Source: Phaeoceros laevis (lineage: Eukaryota; Anthocerotophyta; Anthocerotopsida; Notothyladales). Taken from it: a stretch of 64,000 bases of DNA. A model generated the notes under the pieces. It saw only the letters and a program-made list of their open reading frames with translations, ran no database searches and was not told the origin of the DNA. Made by a program: the position numbers and the translations under genes. The stretch covers positions 331,765 to 395,764 of the forward strand of contig JBNGIQ010009429.1 in NCBI GenBank assembly GCA_049999765.1, given 5' to 3'. Below, one piece after another: positions 1 through 12,218 of the stretch; position 1 is the first letter of the stretch, and every line of letters begins with the position of its first letter.

Positions 1-109
1 ATGCTTATGTTGCAAATCTATAGGGACTGAATATGTACGATCACCTTAACGATTATTACTGCTGAGTCTGGAAAATCCGCTACAGGACACCAAAAGTAGC
101 GACTAGTAC

Positions 110-1211
110 CTTTGCCTATAATGGGTACTGCTGTCATTCCAAATATTCGAGGGAGTCTGCCAGGCTTGTTAAGGTAGAACTCCTACACACAAGATATGAT
201 CAAAACACATGTCGGGTTGCAACAAAACATTGAACAGCAGAGCTGCAAGCACCCAGCAAAATGGAATGCGACAAGCAATTACAGCATGGTGCAAGAAATG
301 TGAGATTTACATTCATAATGGCGGCATAAGGTGTCTTTTTGAGAGCGTGGTGGCACTCATCAAATATCAAAATCTCAACCATGTCCATCCTCAGAAAACT
401 GTGGCGAAGGCTTGTAACAAGTAGCTCCGGTGTCATCACAAACACCTGCAAGGACAAGCAGCACACTTTATATTTTCCAAGGAATCAGAGGCGTCGGAAT
501 TTAGAGCTGATTGGCATTTGTCAGTAGCCCTTCACCTCATTTTTATCCAGCTCCTGTTCCCAGTAATGAAGGTTCCATGTGTCATCCGCAACACCACCCC
601 AGTAAGATCCAACCCTGAAGGTCGTTGATGACTGAATCACTCCTGCTTGCTGGAGGCAACCTCAGTGCACACATTAGTTCACATACTCGCCAAACAAACG
701 ATGCTACTAAACACATGGCAAGAAAGCCTCACCTGCTGTACCAAGGGAACTGTGGGTGCAAGAAAAACTGCAATTTTGTTGGCTGGCTTTTGAATGCGAT
801 CAGCCAAGTCATGCATCAGCATCACGGCGATCATAGTTTTCCCGCACCCTGTCTCCATGACAATTATCGTGTTTTGCTCTCGAGCTCTTTCGAAAACTTC
901 AAGCTGGTACCTAAAGAGTGACGCAGTTTTATAAGCAAAATGACCAGGTAATCCAGGGACAACGTTGCGTTGGGCAAAACAGTAGCTCCAGGACACAATC
1001 CCAGACCAGGCACGGGGTGTGAGCTGCAGCAAAACGCTTACTTTCGAGGTTCAAATTCAGGATTGGCGGGAAAGTACGGCTGATCGCCCGAACGCAGTCC
1101 AGGAATTGGAGGATCATTCTCCACCCGCGTCTCCATCTCCAGCCAGTCAAACTTGACTTGAGCTGAATCCGGGCACCCCAATTGCAGAGGAATTGCGGCT
1201 GGTGCATGCAT
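110..1211 (-). CDS. Dicer-like RNase III, N-terminal helicase part (5' end of gene, runs off window)
   Basis: Dicer-like proteins cut double-stranded RNA into small RNAs. Only the first part of the DExD/H helicase domain is here. Exons on the minus strand: 1211-1042, 910-733, 649-536, 445-311 and 182-110; all junctions keep frame. The ATG at 1211 has an in-frame TGA nine bases upstream. Visible motifs: the Q-motif region (RKYQLEVFERA), Walker A/motif I METGCGKT, APTVPLVQQ (Ia), the Dicer-typical VMTPELL and SFLRMDMV, motif II DECHHA and motif III GMTAVP. No domain precedes the helicase. The PAZ and RNase III domains would lie beyond the left edge, so whether the gene is intact and which DCL class it belongs to cannot be judged. 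The motif order and spacing make a Dicer-like call secure. Motif III reads TAVP rather than the common TASP. Confidence 0.88.
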
Positions 1212-2818
1212 CAAGTCTCAGTTGAGGCTTCGGGCCTAGCTACCGAGAAATTGCTCCTCCCTGAACACGTCTGACATGATCATCCAAGCAGATCCTGAGA
1301 ACCGCAATTCCTATCGAAGAAAAATACTCCATCGTCCCCCTCTCCAGCGGGCAGTCAAATTGCACCCGCTCAACCACGGCTTTTAGTCAGCCAGTTCATT
1401 TCCATATTTGCAATGCAAGGGAGCGCAGCAACAGGGCAAAGGCACCCTGCCGCACCAGGCGCATGGACAACCCGAGGCCCCCTCATTCTGGGGCTCCAGA
1501 AGCATCCATGCTCAGGTTGCGCACAAATGCCACGGTCGTGCGAGCGTCTCCGAAGGTTCCTCACTCCCGACGCGGTTCTGTGACTTCTGTCACACTCCTC
1601 TACTGCTCTAATCATTTTCAAAGGTGTTGGTCCGATGCTCCCCGCCCCGCTCTTAGCTCACTCTCCACTTGGAAAGCGACAATAAAGTACACTGCAGGTT
1701 GTTACTGTACTAACATCCGGCTGTGCCCTGAGGTTCATCATTAATCATCATCGTCATCATCATCATCATCCGCCAGGCTTTCGATCGTACGATTAAGCAT
1801 TAGACGGCCGCGCTGCCGCTGTGGACAGGGTTATTATTTTAGACTAAACATCACCGTTGGGGTTGTTGAAGCGGTCATGGCGATTCCAGCCCTTCGAGAA
1901 GTTTGTCCAGCAAAATTGAATGATGGCACGTTCGTAACCAAAAGCGTACTAATTCACCAGTGCGTCACTACAGAATCCACTTCAGTGAGTCACAACACGA
2001 ATTCACCAGTGTAGAGTGTGTAGACTACCTTACTAGTTTTCACCCCCTGCTTCCGCGGCTCAAAAGGAGAATGACTGGATAGAGACATGAGAGGAGGGTT
2101 TCCAGCTGCACGAACAATTGCTGGGCTGGAGTCGCTGGACTAGACTATGCCATCATGGACAGGGCAACTGTCACGCTAGCTGTAAGGGCAAGAACCTCGT
2201 GGGTCAAGCGTAGAAAGCTCACGCACGGAGGAAGTGATTCTTGTGATGATGAGTCTCGTGTTTCGAATTGCTCGAATATGTCCCGAGGATTTCAGTCCGA
2301 TTTGCTGCCCAGCTGTCCGATAGGTTATTTGGCAGATAGCTAAGAGACTCATCCCTGGCAACGATCTCTCTCCTTTTCAATACTCAAGAGTATATCACGG
2401 ACGTGTGGCAGTTCTAGTCCTGCCAAATGCTTAGGCCCTTCGTAGCCAACAGAGGTGTTCCATCCGAATTGTTCAAAAGACACACTTGCCAAGGCCAGCT
2501 TCTCTATCCCCACGAAGTTCGTTTTCCCCTCTTTGTCAGGGAGAGAGGCTGTTGCTCAAAGCCTCAAACTAATGGCAGAGCTGGTTTCGGCAAGATAATC
2601 CTTACAAAAATTCTCGGACCTCCACAAAAGTTATGCTTTCATTGTCTTCGATCTCAGATTGCGGACGAGTACGATGGCCTCATGGTCTTGGACAAAGCTA
2701 CAGTTTGCAAGTGGACGAAAGACATAGTAGACTGATAAAGCAAGACCGCAAGTATTATCCACATCGCTCACCACGGGGATGGGGATTCTTCGTCATTTCG
2801 TAGTTCACAGTGTGAACT
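1212..2818. other. Intergenic, no gene supported; short ATC microsatellite
   Basis: I see no coding exon with a recognisable motif on either strand. A trinucleotide run of ATC units lies at about 1744-1771. The stretch 1212 to about 1400 is the probable promoter of the Dicer-like gene. Confidence 0.5.
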
Positions 2819-3202
2819 TCACACTCTACTCTCTGGCGTATTCCATTCACGCTTTGGCATAACTCGTCTATGCTTTTGGGACACAGCTTTGGAAATTCGG
2901 AACGTGAAAATTATGACGACAACCAGCGCCACCGCAGAGACCATGCTTGGGGCTATCCAATGGGATCCACCCAAGCCTTCTGGAAGGCTTGTTAATCTTG
3001 TCCGAGCCAGATCCCGTAGTCTAGTCATCGAACCCTGTCTTCGGCCCTTCATGACTGGGAAGCTTCCTCTCTTCCTAAGAAGCTTTGGAAAGGTGGTACA
3101 CCAATCTATTGCAAATCCGAAGCCACTCTGCCCTGCATCCGAAGCCACTCTGCCCTGCATCCGAAGCACCAACTCCAAAAACTTTGAGCTGGAGGATGTC
3201 AT
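2819..3202 (-). CDS. Possible small single-pass membrane protein (127 aa), unrecognised
   Basis: A single open frame starting with ATG at 3202, head to head with the uS15 gene, whose start is 97 bases away. The product is basic and has one clear hydrophobic stretch near residues 85-105 (VSAVALVVVIIFTF) followed by a basic tail. I do not recognise a family. Against it: the frame runs through a 22-bp tandem duplication (3118-3161), which would shift the frame, and no homology is evident, so it may be chance or UTR. Confidence 0.28.
   Translation of the reverse strand: MTSSSSKFLELVLRMQGRVASDAGQSGFGFAIDWCTTFPKLLRKRGSFPVMKGRRQGSMTRLRDLARTRLTSLPEGLGGSHWIAPSMVSAVALVVVIIFTFRISKAVSQKHRRVMPKREWNTPESRV
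3118..3161. repeat. 22-bp perfect tandem duplication
   Basis: Two adjacent copies of a 22-base unit that begins cgaagccactctgccctgca. The unit length is not a multiple of three. Confidence 0.9.
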
Positions 3203-3299
3203 TATATGGGGGCAGACATTCCATACGGGCAGCTAAGTTTTAGGGTTCATATCAAGTTCTTCAACATACGGAGGTGCCCACGAGCATTCAGCTGCCGCG

Positions 3300-4135
3300 A
3301 TGGGGCCGTGGAGGAGAGCGACGCTTCTGACGACCAGGTTGTTGTTGGAAAACGAGGCCTCCGCTCCACAAGTTGCCGCCATGCGAAATGTGCTAAGGAG
3401 CATAGCAACAGGGGCGGATCCGAAGAATGGCTTACAACCGGGGTTTTTCTTCTTGCAACCTAAAGACCACCTGGTTGAGCGGGTAAGGTGCTGCAATTCA
3501 CGTTGCTTCCTGACTCAAGTGGAATTGGAATCGCAGTTGTCTGTTATTTCTGAACGGTGCTGATTGTCTGTGATCTTCATGCCTTGATCAGCATCCCCTG
3601 TTTCTGACCAGACACTGATGAGAGCCAGGAATTCTGCAGTATTACTCTCCAGAGAACATGTCTTCTGCGGAACGCCACCAGCTGTCTCTAACGAAAGTGC
3701 GAGAAGAGTTCCGCGTACATGATTCCGATTGCGGCTCCTGCCAGGTTCAAGGTGAGTCCCTGCTAGTTTTGCAAGATGATGATGTTCTCAGGTGGCCTCT
3801 GTCTCTGAAAGGTGCATCCGTCTTCTTGGAAGTCGCCCTGTTGACAGAAAGGATCAAGTTTCTCTCCCAGCACATGCAAACGCACAAAAAGGTGTGATCC
3901 CTCTCAGACCTTTTGGTTCCTCTGAATCGAAGGATTCCGTTTTTTCGTTTCACTGTCTCAGTAGTCCTGATCCCCGTCTACTTTGCAGGATGTGCATTCA
4001 CGAAAGGGCTTAGAGGCGTTGGTCCAGAAACGCAGATCACTGTTGAAGTACTTCAGGCGGAAGGACTGGGATGCTTACTGTCAGCTTATCTCCAGGCTCG
4101 GGCTTCGAGACAAGACGGCGACGGAGTCACGTTAG
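3300..4135 (+). CDS. Organellar ribosomal protein uS15 (nuclear-encoded S15, probably mitochondrial)
   Basis: Component of the small ribosomal subunit that binds 16S-type rRNA in its central domain. Exons 3300-3482, 3640-3751, 3833-3891 and 3989-4135 give 166 aa in frame. The S15 signature is clear: SDCGSCQVQ joined to [11 protein letters not shown] across intron 2, then [19 protein letters not shown] and [16 protein letters not shown]. Bacterial S15 is about 89 aa; the extra N-terminal ~75 residues are rich in Arg, Leu and Ala and look like an organelle presequence. Because chloroplast S15 is normally plastid-encoded in plants, a mitochondrial role is more likely, but this is inference. Intron 2 (3752-3832) is 81 bases and fully open in frame, so its retention would insert 27 residues. 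Confidence 0.9.
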
Positions 4136-7100
4136 TCAATACCAACGCACTTTTTTCAGGGGTGGGGGTGAAGCTGAATGGTGGTGGGGCTAATGAAGCG
4201 GGTGGCCAAAATCGACCGACCAGTCCCAGTCTCATGCTGGTCCTCTTGCAGCCTATCAGTCACGTCCCTGCTGACATATTGCCGTCCAGCCAAGAGCCCG
4301 AGACCTACCACAGCCTCAGCTGCTAGACCTTATAGAATTGTAAACGTGTAGACTGAGACCATGTTATTGGGCTGAATCTCGGTGTGCACCTTCTAGACGG
4401 CAGCAGGGAGCGACCCCATTCTGTTCACAAGTAGATTTTATGGCTTCGTCTAGTCCACTCGTTCAATGTAAAAGTTGAGCTTCACCATGGGGCAGGCTGT
4501 ATACAGCAGGGTGCTGCNNNNNNNNNNNNNNNNNNNNNNNNNNNNNNNNNNNNNNNNNNNNNNNNNNNNNNNNNNNNNNNNNNNNNNNNNNNNNNNNNNN
4601 NNNNNNNNNNNNNNNNNGTATACAGCAGGGTGCTGCCTAACAAACAGGAGCCGACGTTTTTATCAAGTTTTGTCGATTCTGGTGGTGAGGAACATGCACT
4701 GGACTCTGAGCTTGGCGTGAGGGATGGCCTTGTCCCCCGAGTCTAAAGGAAATTGCGTGGAGTTTTTAGTTGGCCGGACTTTAATTGGTAGTTGACGAAA
4801 ATGTACAATGCTACTTTTACACCGGGCGTTGTTGTTCGGTCGCGAAGGACGGCATTGCCCACGCCATTTCCCTTCTTGAGCAGGACCGGATCCTGCGCAT
4901 CTGCTTCAGGAATTCATATCTGCTTCCCTATCCGTGCCCCAAGCAGCGGTGTGCGGTGCACTGGCCGGCTTGGATTCTGCCGCCTGATCTTGGTGATTCT
5001 CCCCTTCTCTGGTTGCATTCCTGTGTAGAGGTGGCTGGTCTGTCAGGCTATGCAGATCGCCGCATTGCTTCGCACAATCAGCGCGGAATGTTTCTTCTGG
5101 CTGTCTGTGGAGTGTGCGCGTCGCCTCGCATGCAATTGAGCTTGTAGCGGTGGCTTTGTTTGTACGGATCGGAACTGGAGGGTGCTCGGGTGGAGGTACC
5201 TGGACTGACGTAGCCCGGGGGTTGTGTCAATTTGATCGCCTGGCAATAGAGTCTCTTGGCTGGAGGAGCACGGGTGTTGGTTTTGACTGCCCGTTGTCCA
5301 CTTTGGTGAAAAGCCGGTGGCGCCGCATTGCTTGCTCCTTAAGCAGATCTGCGTCAATCTTGAGAATTGCATGGCCTCAGTGTGCAGTAGTAGTAATAAT
5401 AAGCGAAGCCAGTAGATTGAGCTCACCTGAATTTTGATTCTTGCAAGGGGGGGGTGCGGGGTAGAGAGGGGTTGAGATTAGTTTGTCTCAACGTTTGGTT
5501 TAAGCGCCAGGCCGCTTTCGAAGGCCAGCCGAAGTTTTATTGGGCATTAGTGGTTGGTGGTGGGTATTTCCAGGATTTGCGGTACCGGAGTGAGTCCTGG
5601 CTCCGCTTCTTCAAGGTCGTGACTGATTTTTGGTTTGATTGCAACAACGACGAGGGGCAACGCTCCAAACTCGTGTTGTGCTTCGTCTGGGATGGCTTTT
5701 GGGTCATCTCGCTCTTTAATCGTCTGGCCGTTGGGTAGAGTTTTGCCCTGCGATATGCTTTACACTCAGTCCTGCGATTCATTCCAGTCCTGAGGGTGTT
5801 ATTTTTCTGTCTCTAGCTTTGCGATTCGGGGCTCGCAAACCGGACGGCTGGACTGGGAAAGGAGGCAATTATGGGCCTCACTGATGAACTTCGGGTATGT
5901 TTGATGGTCTCACAACAACAGCATTAGTGTGTGCGTAGGAGGTTTTGGTAAATGAGTGAATCTCGGGGGACGGGTATGAGGCCAAGTTATGAGCTGACAA
6001 TGTATTGAAACAGGTTGGCGAGCTCCTCTTACTGTCCGCCCCCTCAGGTTCTTTCTATCATGCCAGGAAGGATGCTGTCAAGTCCTCTGTCTGGCACTTC
6101 GTGACACTTGGTGATGGTGCCAGTGTAGATGGGGACGAATGGTAATGTCACAACAGTGTTCATGTTAATCTCGGAGCATGAGCTGCCGAGAGATTGAAAC
6201 CACCCCGCTTTTTAGATTCTAGACAGTGGTGTGGTTCTGCTGTTTTCAGTAGAGATTCATCATACGTGAGATATAGTCAAGCTGAGTGCATTTGTGCATG
6301 CCAACTTAGACAATTGGGCCGGCCCTAAACTCAGTTCCATGTGGATGCGCTTGTTAACATTACCAGTGCAGCTCAAGTTCACCGGTGGTTGATAATATGA
6401 GAACTACGAACTCTTGAGCTGACAATCTTCTGAGTTTTGTACATGTTGGCTTGGTTCGTAGTGGCCTCAGTTGAACTATGTGAAGTTCTTGTCCTCTGCA
6501 AAGCTGTGCAGAGTCTTTATTCTCTGTACTATCGATGTCTTTGAACTGGGGTCCAACCAAGTACGAATTCTCATGTTTTTTCAGTGTTTGGTGGATTCAG
6601 GATTCCGGCAGATGCTCTTGTTGCTCTTCTGAAGAGTTCAGACGAAAAGTTCATTGGATTCAGATCACTGTCAGCTGAAGGACGGGTGGGTACATGAGAT
6701 CTGCGTCGTAATACATGCAAGTGGCCGTAAGCTAGTAAAGTTTGAACGTAGGATCCGTAGTCTGTCTCAATTAACATCATATGGGTAGACAATGATGTAT
6801 GGATTTGTCGTGTTCAGGTACTGCAAGCCACTAAGAGCAAAGATCTTGACTTTCGGTTCAGCAACTACAATTTTGACGCTGTATGTTACCTATCTTCCAT
6901 TCATGATGACACTTAGAGCTTATTTGTGCATGTTGCAAACCACCTTTTGTCTCTCGATTAATGCTGGAAGGTGTTGAGACATACAGTGGGAGCAGTGGGC
7001 AGTTCATGGGGAGTCCCTTGGAGACTGTATTCTCGTGAATCGAAAGTAATCTCAAATATCCGATTAGTCTTAGTTGCTTGCTTGCCGTCATTGCATCTTG

Positions 7101-7237
7101 TATATGGCCATTGCAAAAGGGGCTCTTTTCTCGGTGCACCTTCTGCTTTCTACGAAGGGCTGTGAATCTAAGGAGCCACTTTGCTCGTCAGGTTCCCAGA
7201 GAAGCAATTTCAAGTTACATTTCATAAGGCACGAGCA
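4136..7237. other. Long non-coding stretch with a 100-N gap; possible 5' leader of the next gene
   Basis: Several open frames occur (for example 4785-5147 and 5454-5738) but none shows a family motif. The part nearest 7237 may hold untranslated exons of the coiled-coil gene. Nothing else is supportable. Confidence 0.4.
4518..4617. other. Assembly gap (100 N) with a 19-bp duplication at its edges
   Basis: The bases gtatacagcagggtgctgc occur immediately before the gap (4499-4517) and again immediately after it (4618-4636). This suggests that the two contigs overlap or that a tandem repeat collapsed, rather than a true 100-base hole. Confidence 0.85.
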
Positions 7238-10200
7238 ATGACGGAGTCCACAGTGGAGGAACTTCGAGCTGAAGCAAGTCTAGGGAAGCCGGATGAGACA
7301 GATGCTGGTGCAGAGACAAGAGGAGTTCAGCAAAATGGCATTGATACAGATGTTTCAGACAAGGTGAAGTTGCTTGAAAGGGTGCCCGCATTCAAGTATG
7401 CATTCTCTTCTTGGCTGCAAGCTTGTGTTTGTGTTTGCCTCACCGCCAACATTCATGGGCTCTCAGTTCTGTTAGCATCTGCACCCAGGACTGTAGGCCG
7501 GTTTTTCACGTCAGTTTCCAACCCTATCTGCATGAGTCCATTGTGTCGTAACTGAATTTAATTTTGTTCTAACTCACCATGTCATTCTTATTGCCACAGA
7601 CAGAAGCTTTGGGTACAGCAACCTCAAACAATGTAGCAGATCTCTCTGACGGAGTCAAAGAAGCTGCAGAAGCAGCTGGAGGAGAGATTCCAGCGACAGA
7701 AGCTGAACATGCAGTGCCCCACGGGCAGACCCCCAGGGGTTTGAATTCTGCCGAGTTGGAGGAGGCACAAGCCAAATTAGAGGAGTTGGAGAAGAAGATA
7801 AAGGAAGCAGCAGCAAAAATTGCCGAATATGCTGAAAGGGAGGCACAGCTGAAACTGCTGCTAGATCACGCTGAGAAGGAAACAAGCGCGCAGCTTAAAG
7901 CAGCTCAAGATGCGCTAGAGAAAGTCAGGACCAGTTCAGAAGCCAACGTTGTGGAACTTGAAAAGAAGTTGAAGGAAGCAGCAGCAAAAACTGCTGAGCA
8001 TGCGGAAAGGGAGGCGGATTTGAAAGCTCATGAGGAAGACACTGTTGCAAAATTGAAGGCAGCTCAAGATGAAGTACGAAATGCCAAGGCCAGTTCAGAA
8101 TCCGCTTTGCAGGAGCAGGAGGAAAAAATTCTTGCAGCAGAGGAAAAGGTGCTAGAATTGGAGAAAAGGATACAGGCCTCTGATGCCAAGTATCAGTCTT
8201 TGGAAGAACAATTGAAAGCTGATGAAGGAAAAAGAAAGGAGCTTGAGCGAGAGGCCGATGCTGCTAAAGCGACCATCTCAGACCATGCAAAGAGTGCAAC
8301 AATAGCCGAAGAGAAAATCAGCGAGTTGAAGGCATCCTTGCTTGCAGCTCAAACTGAGGTTGACCAGCTGACCAAGGATTTGCACCAGAAAGATGAACTT
8401 CACAAAGAGGGTTTAAGAGAGTTGGCAACGCAGGAGGCAGGTATCAAACAGTCCCAAGAAAATATTGCAAGCCTAGAGGCTGATTTGCAGTCTACGAAGG
8501 ACCTGGTTGAATCACTGGAAAAGAAACTACAAGATGCTGTGCAACAAGCAGACGAGCATCAGCGAAATGTCAAGTCACATGAAGAGCATGTGCTTAAATC
8601 CTCAGAGAGGTTGCTGTTGCTGGAGAGTTCAAATGCTGAAACGGAAGCAAAATACAGGGAAGCTCAGCAAGCAGCAAAATCTCGTGAAAGTGAGCTACAG
8701 GAGCTGAAGGAGTTATTTGCAACAACGCAGAAAGCGCTGGAGGATGCTTCTCAACAAGCAAAGGAACACCAGCGAACTGCAAAATCACACGAAGAGCAAG
8801 TGGTTAAATCTTCAGAAAGGCTGCTACAACTGGAGAGTTCCAACTCTGAAACAGAAGCCAAATATAGTGAAGCCCGGCAATCTGCCACGGCTCTTGAAAG
8901 TGAGTTACAGGAGCTGAAGGAAAAGTATGAGACAGTTGAGAAATCTTTCAAGGAAGCTTTGGTTAAGAGCGAAAGCCTTGAACGAGAACGGAAAGAAGGA
9001 AACAAGAAAGTGGAGGAGCTTAGAGAAAAGTTGATAGTGTACGCAGCCAGAGCTGAGGAGCAAGAGAACCAGCTTAAGCAGCACCTGGAGAATGCAGGGA
9101 AGTCAGAAGTCAAAATTGGGGAGCTGAAGAGTTTAATTGCTAAGCTGGAAGAGAAGCTTGCCAATGCTGAAAGCAGGATTAATACACTTGGGGAGCTCTT
9201 AACGAGTTCAGACGAAGAAACCGCGGAGCTTAGAGGGCTCATTTCTCATCACGAAGAAGTGGCCAAGGATCTCTCGGAGAAACTAGAAAAGTCGCAGCAG
9301 GATTTGCTGCACAGCCAGACGAATGCAGCTGAGGTTGAGAAAAGTCTGAAGGACAAGTCTACTGTTTTGGAGGGACTTGTTTCCGAGCTGCGACTAGAGG
9401 TGAAGAACCTCAGTGACAAACTGGCCTCTTCCGAAGAAGGCATCGCTCATCACGAGACCGCTGCAAAGAAAGCTACAGACAGAGCTTTGGAGTTGGAAGA
9501 CCTCTTGGGAGTTCATCAAGGTGAATCTGAAGGTCTGAAACATCTCGTTGGAGTTCACCAAAGTGAAGCCGAGGAGCTAAAACAGAAGGTCTCTTCTCTT
9601 GAAACTTTACTCTCAAATGCCCAGCAAGATTCAAGCTCCAAAGCAGAACAGCTGGATGCATTGGGGAGAACGATCAAGGAGTCTGAGGAAAGGGCTTCAG
9701 CAGTTGATGGAAAGTATGCTCAACTGAGAGAAGAAGCTTCCAGCCTATCAGATCAACTGAGCCGAGCGCAATCCGAAGCTCACCACCATCTTGCCGACGC
9801 AGAGTCCACGAAAGCGGTTCTTAAGAAGCTCCAAGACAAATCTGCGAGTGACAGAGATATCTTACAAAAGAAGGTACATTTGCGTAACACTGATTTGGTG
9901 ATAGAGGGTCTTTTGATAGTCTGTCTGCTGCTTGCTATGTCGACTTTTTTTTGCTGAACATGCTTGTTTCTGCTAGATTGAGGATTTTATTCAGGAGAAT
10001 GCCGATTTACGTGCCCAACTGACTGAGCTCCAAGGCAATTTGGTTAAATTGCAAGCTGAAAGAGAAGTTCATGAAAGTGAACTGAAGAAGAAATCGTTTA
10101 GAGAGGCAACACTTGACGGGGAGCTTCAGGACCTCAAAACTAAAGTGGCAGACATACCCAGCCTAAAAGCTCGTATTGCTGAACTTGAGCAAAGATTGCG

Positions 10201-11396
10201 AGAAGCAGAATCCAAAGATCTACAGCAGGTTGGTCTTATTGGTTGAGTGTCATGTGATCATATTCAGCACATTCATCTTTGACTGTTTTCAGCTGAGCTA
10301 ACTCCTGGCAGAGCCCATTAGATTGTCGCACTATACAGCTTTCCGAGTAAGATAGGGTTATGACTACTTCTTTTGTTGTTCGTACGGTCATGGAGTAGCC
10401 GGTGGCTGAAACCTGCTGCACTGATTTTATTCACAATTTAGAGAAAGAAGAGATGTAACATAAGCTGCTGTCTCTTGTTTCCAGAGGTCAATTGTGGCGT
10501 CAGAAAAGCAACGACTGGCCGCCGCTCAAAAGGACGTTTCTTTGCTGAAAGAAGAGCTTGCCAGAACTGCTTCGGAGGTAGTATTTGTCCTTCGGCTTGA
10601 ACTTGAAGGTTCAGGAATTGATATTGTTTAGGGCAGGGGACATGCCTCAAGATGTCCTGCCACCATTTGTCTACTTCTGATTGTGGGCCATTTTGTCTAC
10701 TCAATTGTGCTGACAGGGAGCAAAAGAGCTTGAAGCAGCTATTCTAGATGCTACTGACAAGGTCCAAAAAGCTGAATCTGATGCCGCAAGGGCTCAACAA
10801 GTTGTTGCAGAGTTGCAGGTACTTGTGTCTTTCTTGTACATGTTCGCACGATCTCCATAATCCTTCTGTATCGAAGCCACTTCCGAACCTAATCTGAGAT
10901 GGTGCTTCGTGACTGAACATCAGGCTCAAGTCAAGCAAAACGAAGCAACCATAACAGCTTTGGAAAGTAAACTCAGTCAAAAATCCCGAGAGGTTTCAGA
11001 TGCAGATGAGAAAGTCAACTCTGAAGTGGTAGGGTTGGTTGTCGCAGTCTTTTGTCGTTGTTTAAAATCGCCCGGTTTATCCTTCAATTTTCGCTGCGTT
11101 TGATGAAGGCTGAACTCGTGCTATCCAAACAGAAATCCCTGGTGGACAAGTCGCACTTACTTGAAGATCGGGGCATCTCAGCACACACTGGCTCGAGCAA
11201 GGCTCGTAGGAGGAAAGGCAAAGGAGACAAGGGTCCGGAAGCTGACGAAACTCCTGGTGGACTAGAGACTACGACCAGTGAGAAAGGGTCAGGTGAGAAA
11301 AGTAATTTCTATCCGGGAGTGCTCTCTACTCTCATCGCCATCTCAATGTCCTCCTTCTTTCTGGGTTTCTGGATCAAGAGTAAGTTATACGGGTGA
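7238..11396 (+). CDS. Long coiled-coil protein with C-terminal membrane anchor
   Basis: Exons 7238-7363, 7600-9873, 9977-10228, 10485-10577, 10717-10818, 10924-11028 and 11109-11396 encode about 1,079 aa. Apart from a short acidic N-terminus, the protein is almost all heptad-patterned Glu/Lys/Leu/Ala coiled coil with few prolines. Internal repeats are visible, for example two copies built around HEE.V.KSSERLL.LESSN at 8570-8640 and 8790-8860. The tail has a basic patch (KARRRKGKGDK), then one hydrophobic segment ending FFLGFWIKSKLYG, typical of a tail-anchored protein with its coil in the cytosol. The layout resembles the plant ER coiled-coil proteins PICC/PICL, but coiled coils look alike and this link is only inferred. 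The last junction (end of exon 6 at 11028 or 11025) is slightly uncertain. Confidence 0.82.
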
Positions 11397-12218
11397 GAGA
11401 CGGCCCGCAAGAACAGGGAAGGGAGAAACACAACTTGTGAAGCTAAGGACATTGACTGCTGGAATGTCAGTCATTGCTTCGCTACATGCTATCGTGTGGC
11501 CAAATCTTTAAACCTGAGGGATTGTCCGTCTGCCCACGAACTACAGGTGCACCCTAATTTTGCGGCATTGCATGGGTTGTTGATCTGATGGCTCATACAA
11601 CACATGTATAGACAGTTTTACATGGATGAACGTACAACAAGAGCTGTAAATAGATCAGGGCCGTCCTTGGCCAAGTTGGGCAATTAGTATTGCTTTGCGA
11701 GTCCAGGCCATCCTAGTTCCAGGCTATCCAACATTATATGTGTCTGTTGTCCGATTGACGCAGCCTGTAGGATGGGCTGGTAGAAACTAATTGGTAAATA
11801 CTAACTGGTAAATCTCAGTTAAAAATAGTTTTTATCAGGCCTCTCAGAAATCAATTTAATTACCAGGTGATTACCATGTTACAAAAGACCCTGTTGTAAA
11901 CAAAATGTGAGACGTGTTTGTTATTGACAACAAAATATGAGACGTGTTTGTTAATAACNNNNNNNNNNNNNNNNNNNNNNNNNNNNNNNNNNNNNNNNNN
12001 NNNNNNNNNNNNNNNNNNNNNNNNNNNNNNNNNNNNNNNNNNNNNNNNNNNNNNNNNNGGGTGAATCAATTGGTCAAAATATATGAAATTAAGATAATTT
12101 AGTAGAGAAAGGATTGCATTCATGATTAACGCATCAAGATTGAGTCGGTGAGTAAGTCTATTATCTCGACTCACCTTTATTGCATAGCAACTTGAAACCT
12201 GAAACGTTGGTAACGTTT

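Noticed and set aside
1370-1621. 83-codon minus-strand frame upstream of the Dicer-like gene
   Set aside because: Cys/Arg-rich chance composition with no motif; the Dicer start at 1211 is preceded by an in-frame stop, so it is not an N-terminal extension.
4785-5147. 120-codon plus-strand frame upstream of the coiled-coil gene
   Set aside because: No motif, odd composition and no joinable splice sites; more likely leader or intergenic.
8751-9242. 163-codon Ser-rich minus-strand frame
   Set aside because: Mirror image of the Glu/Lys-rich coiled-coil gene.
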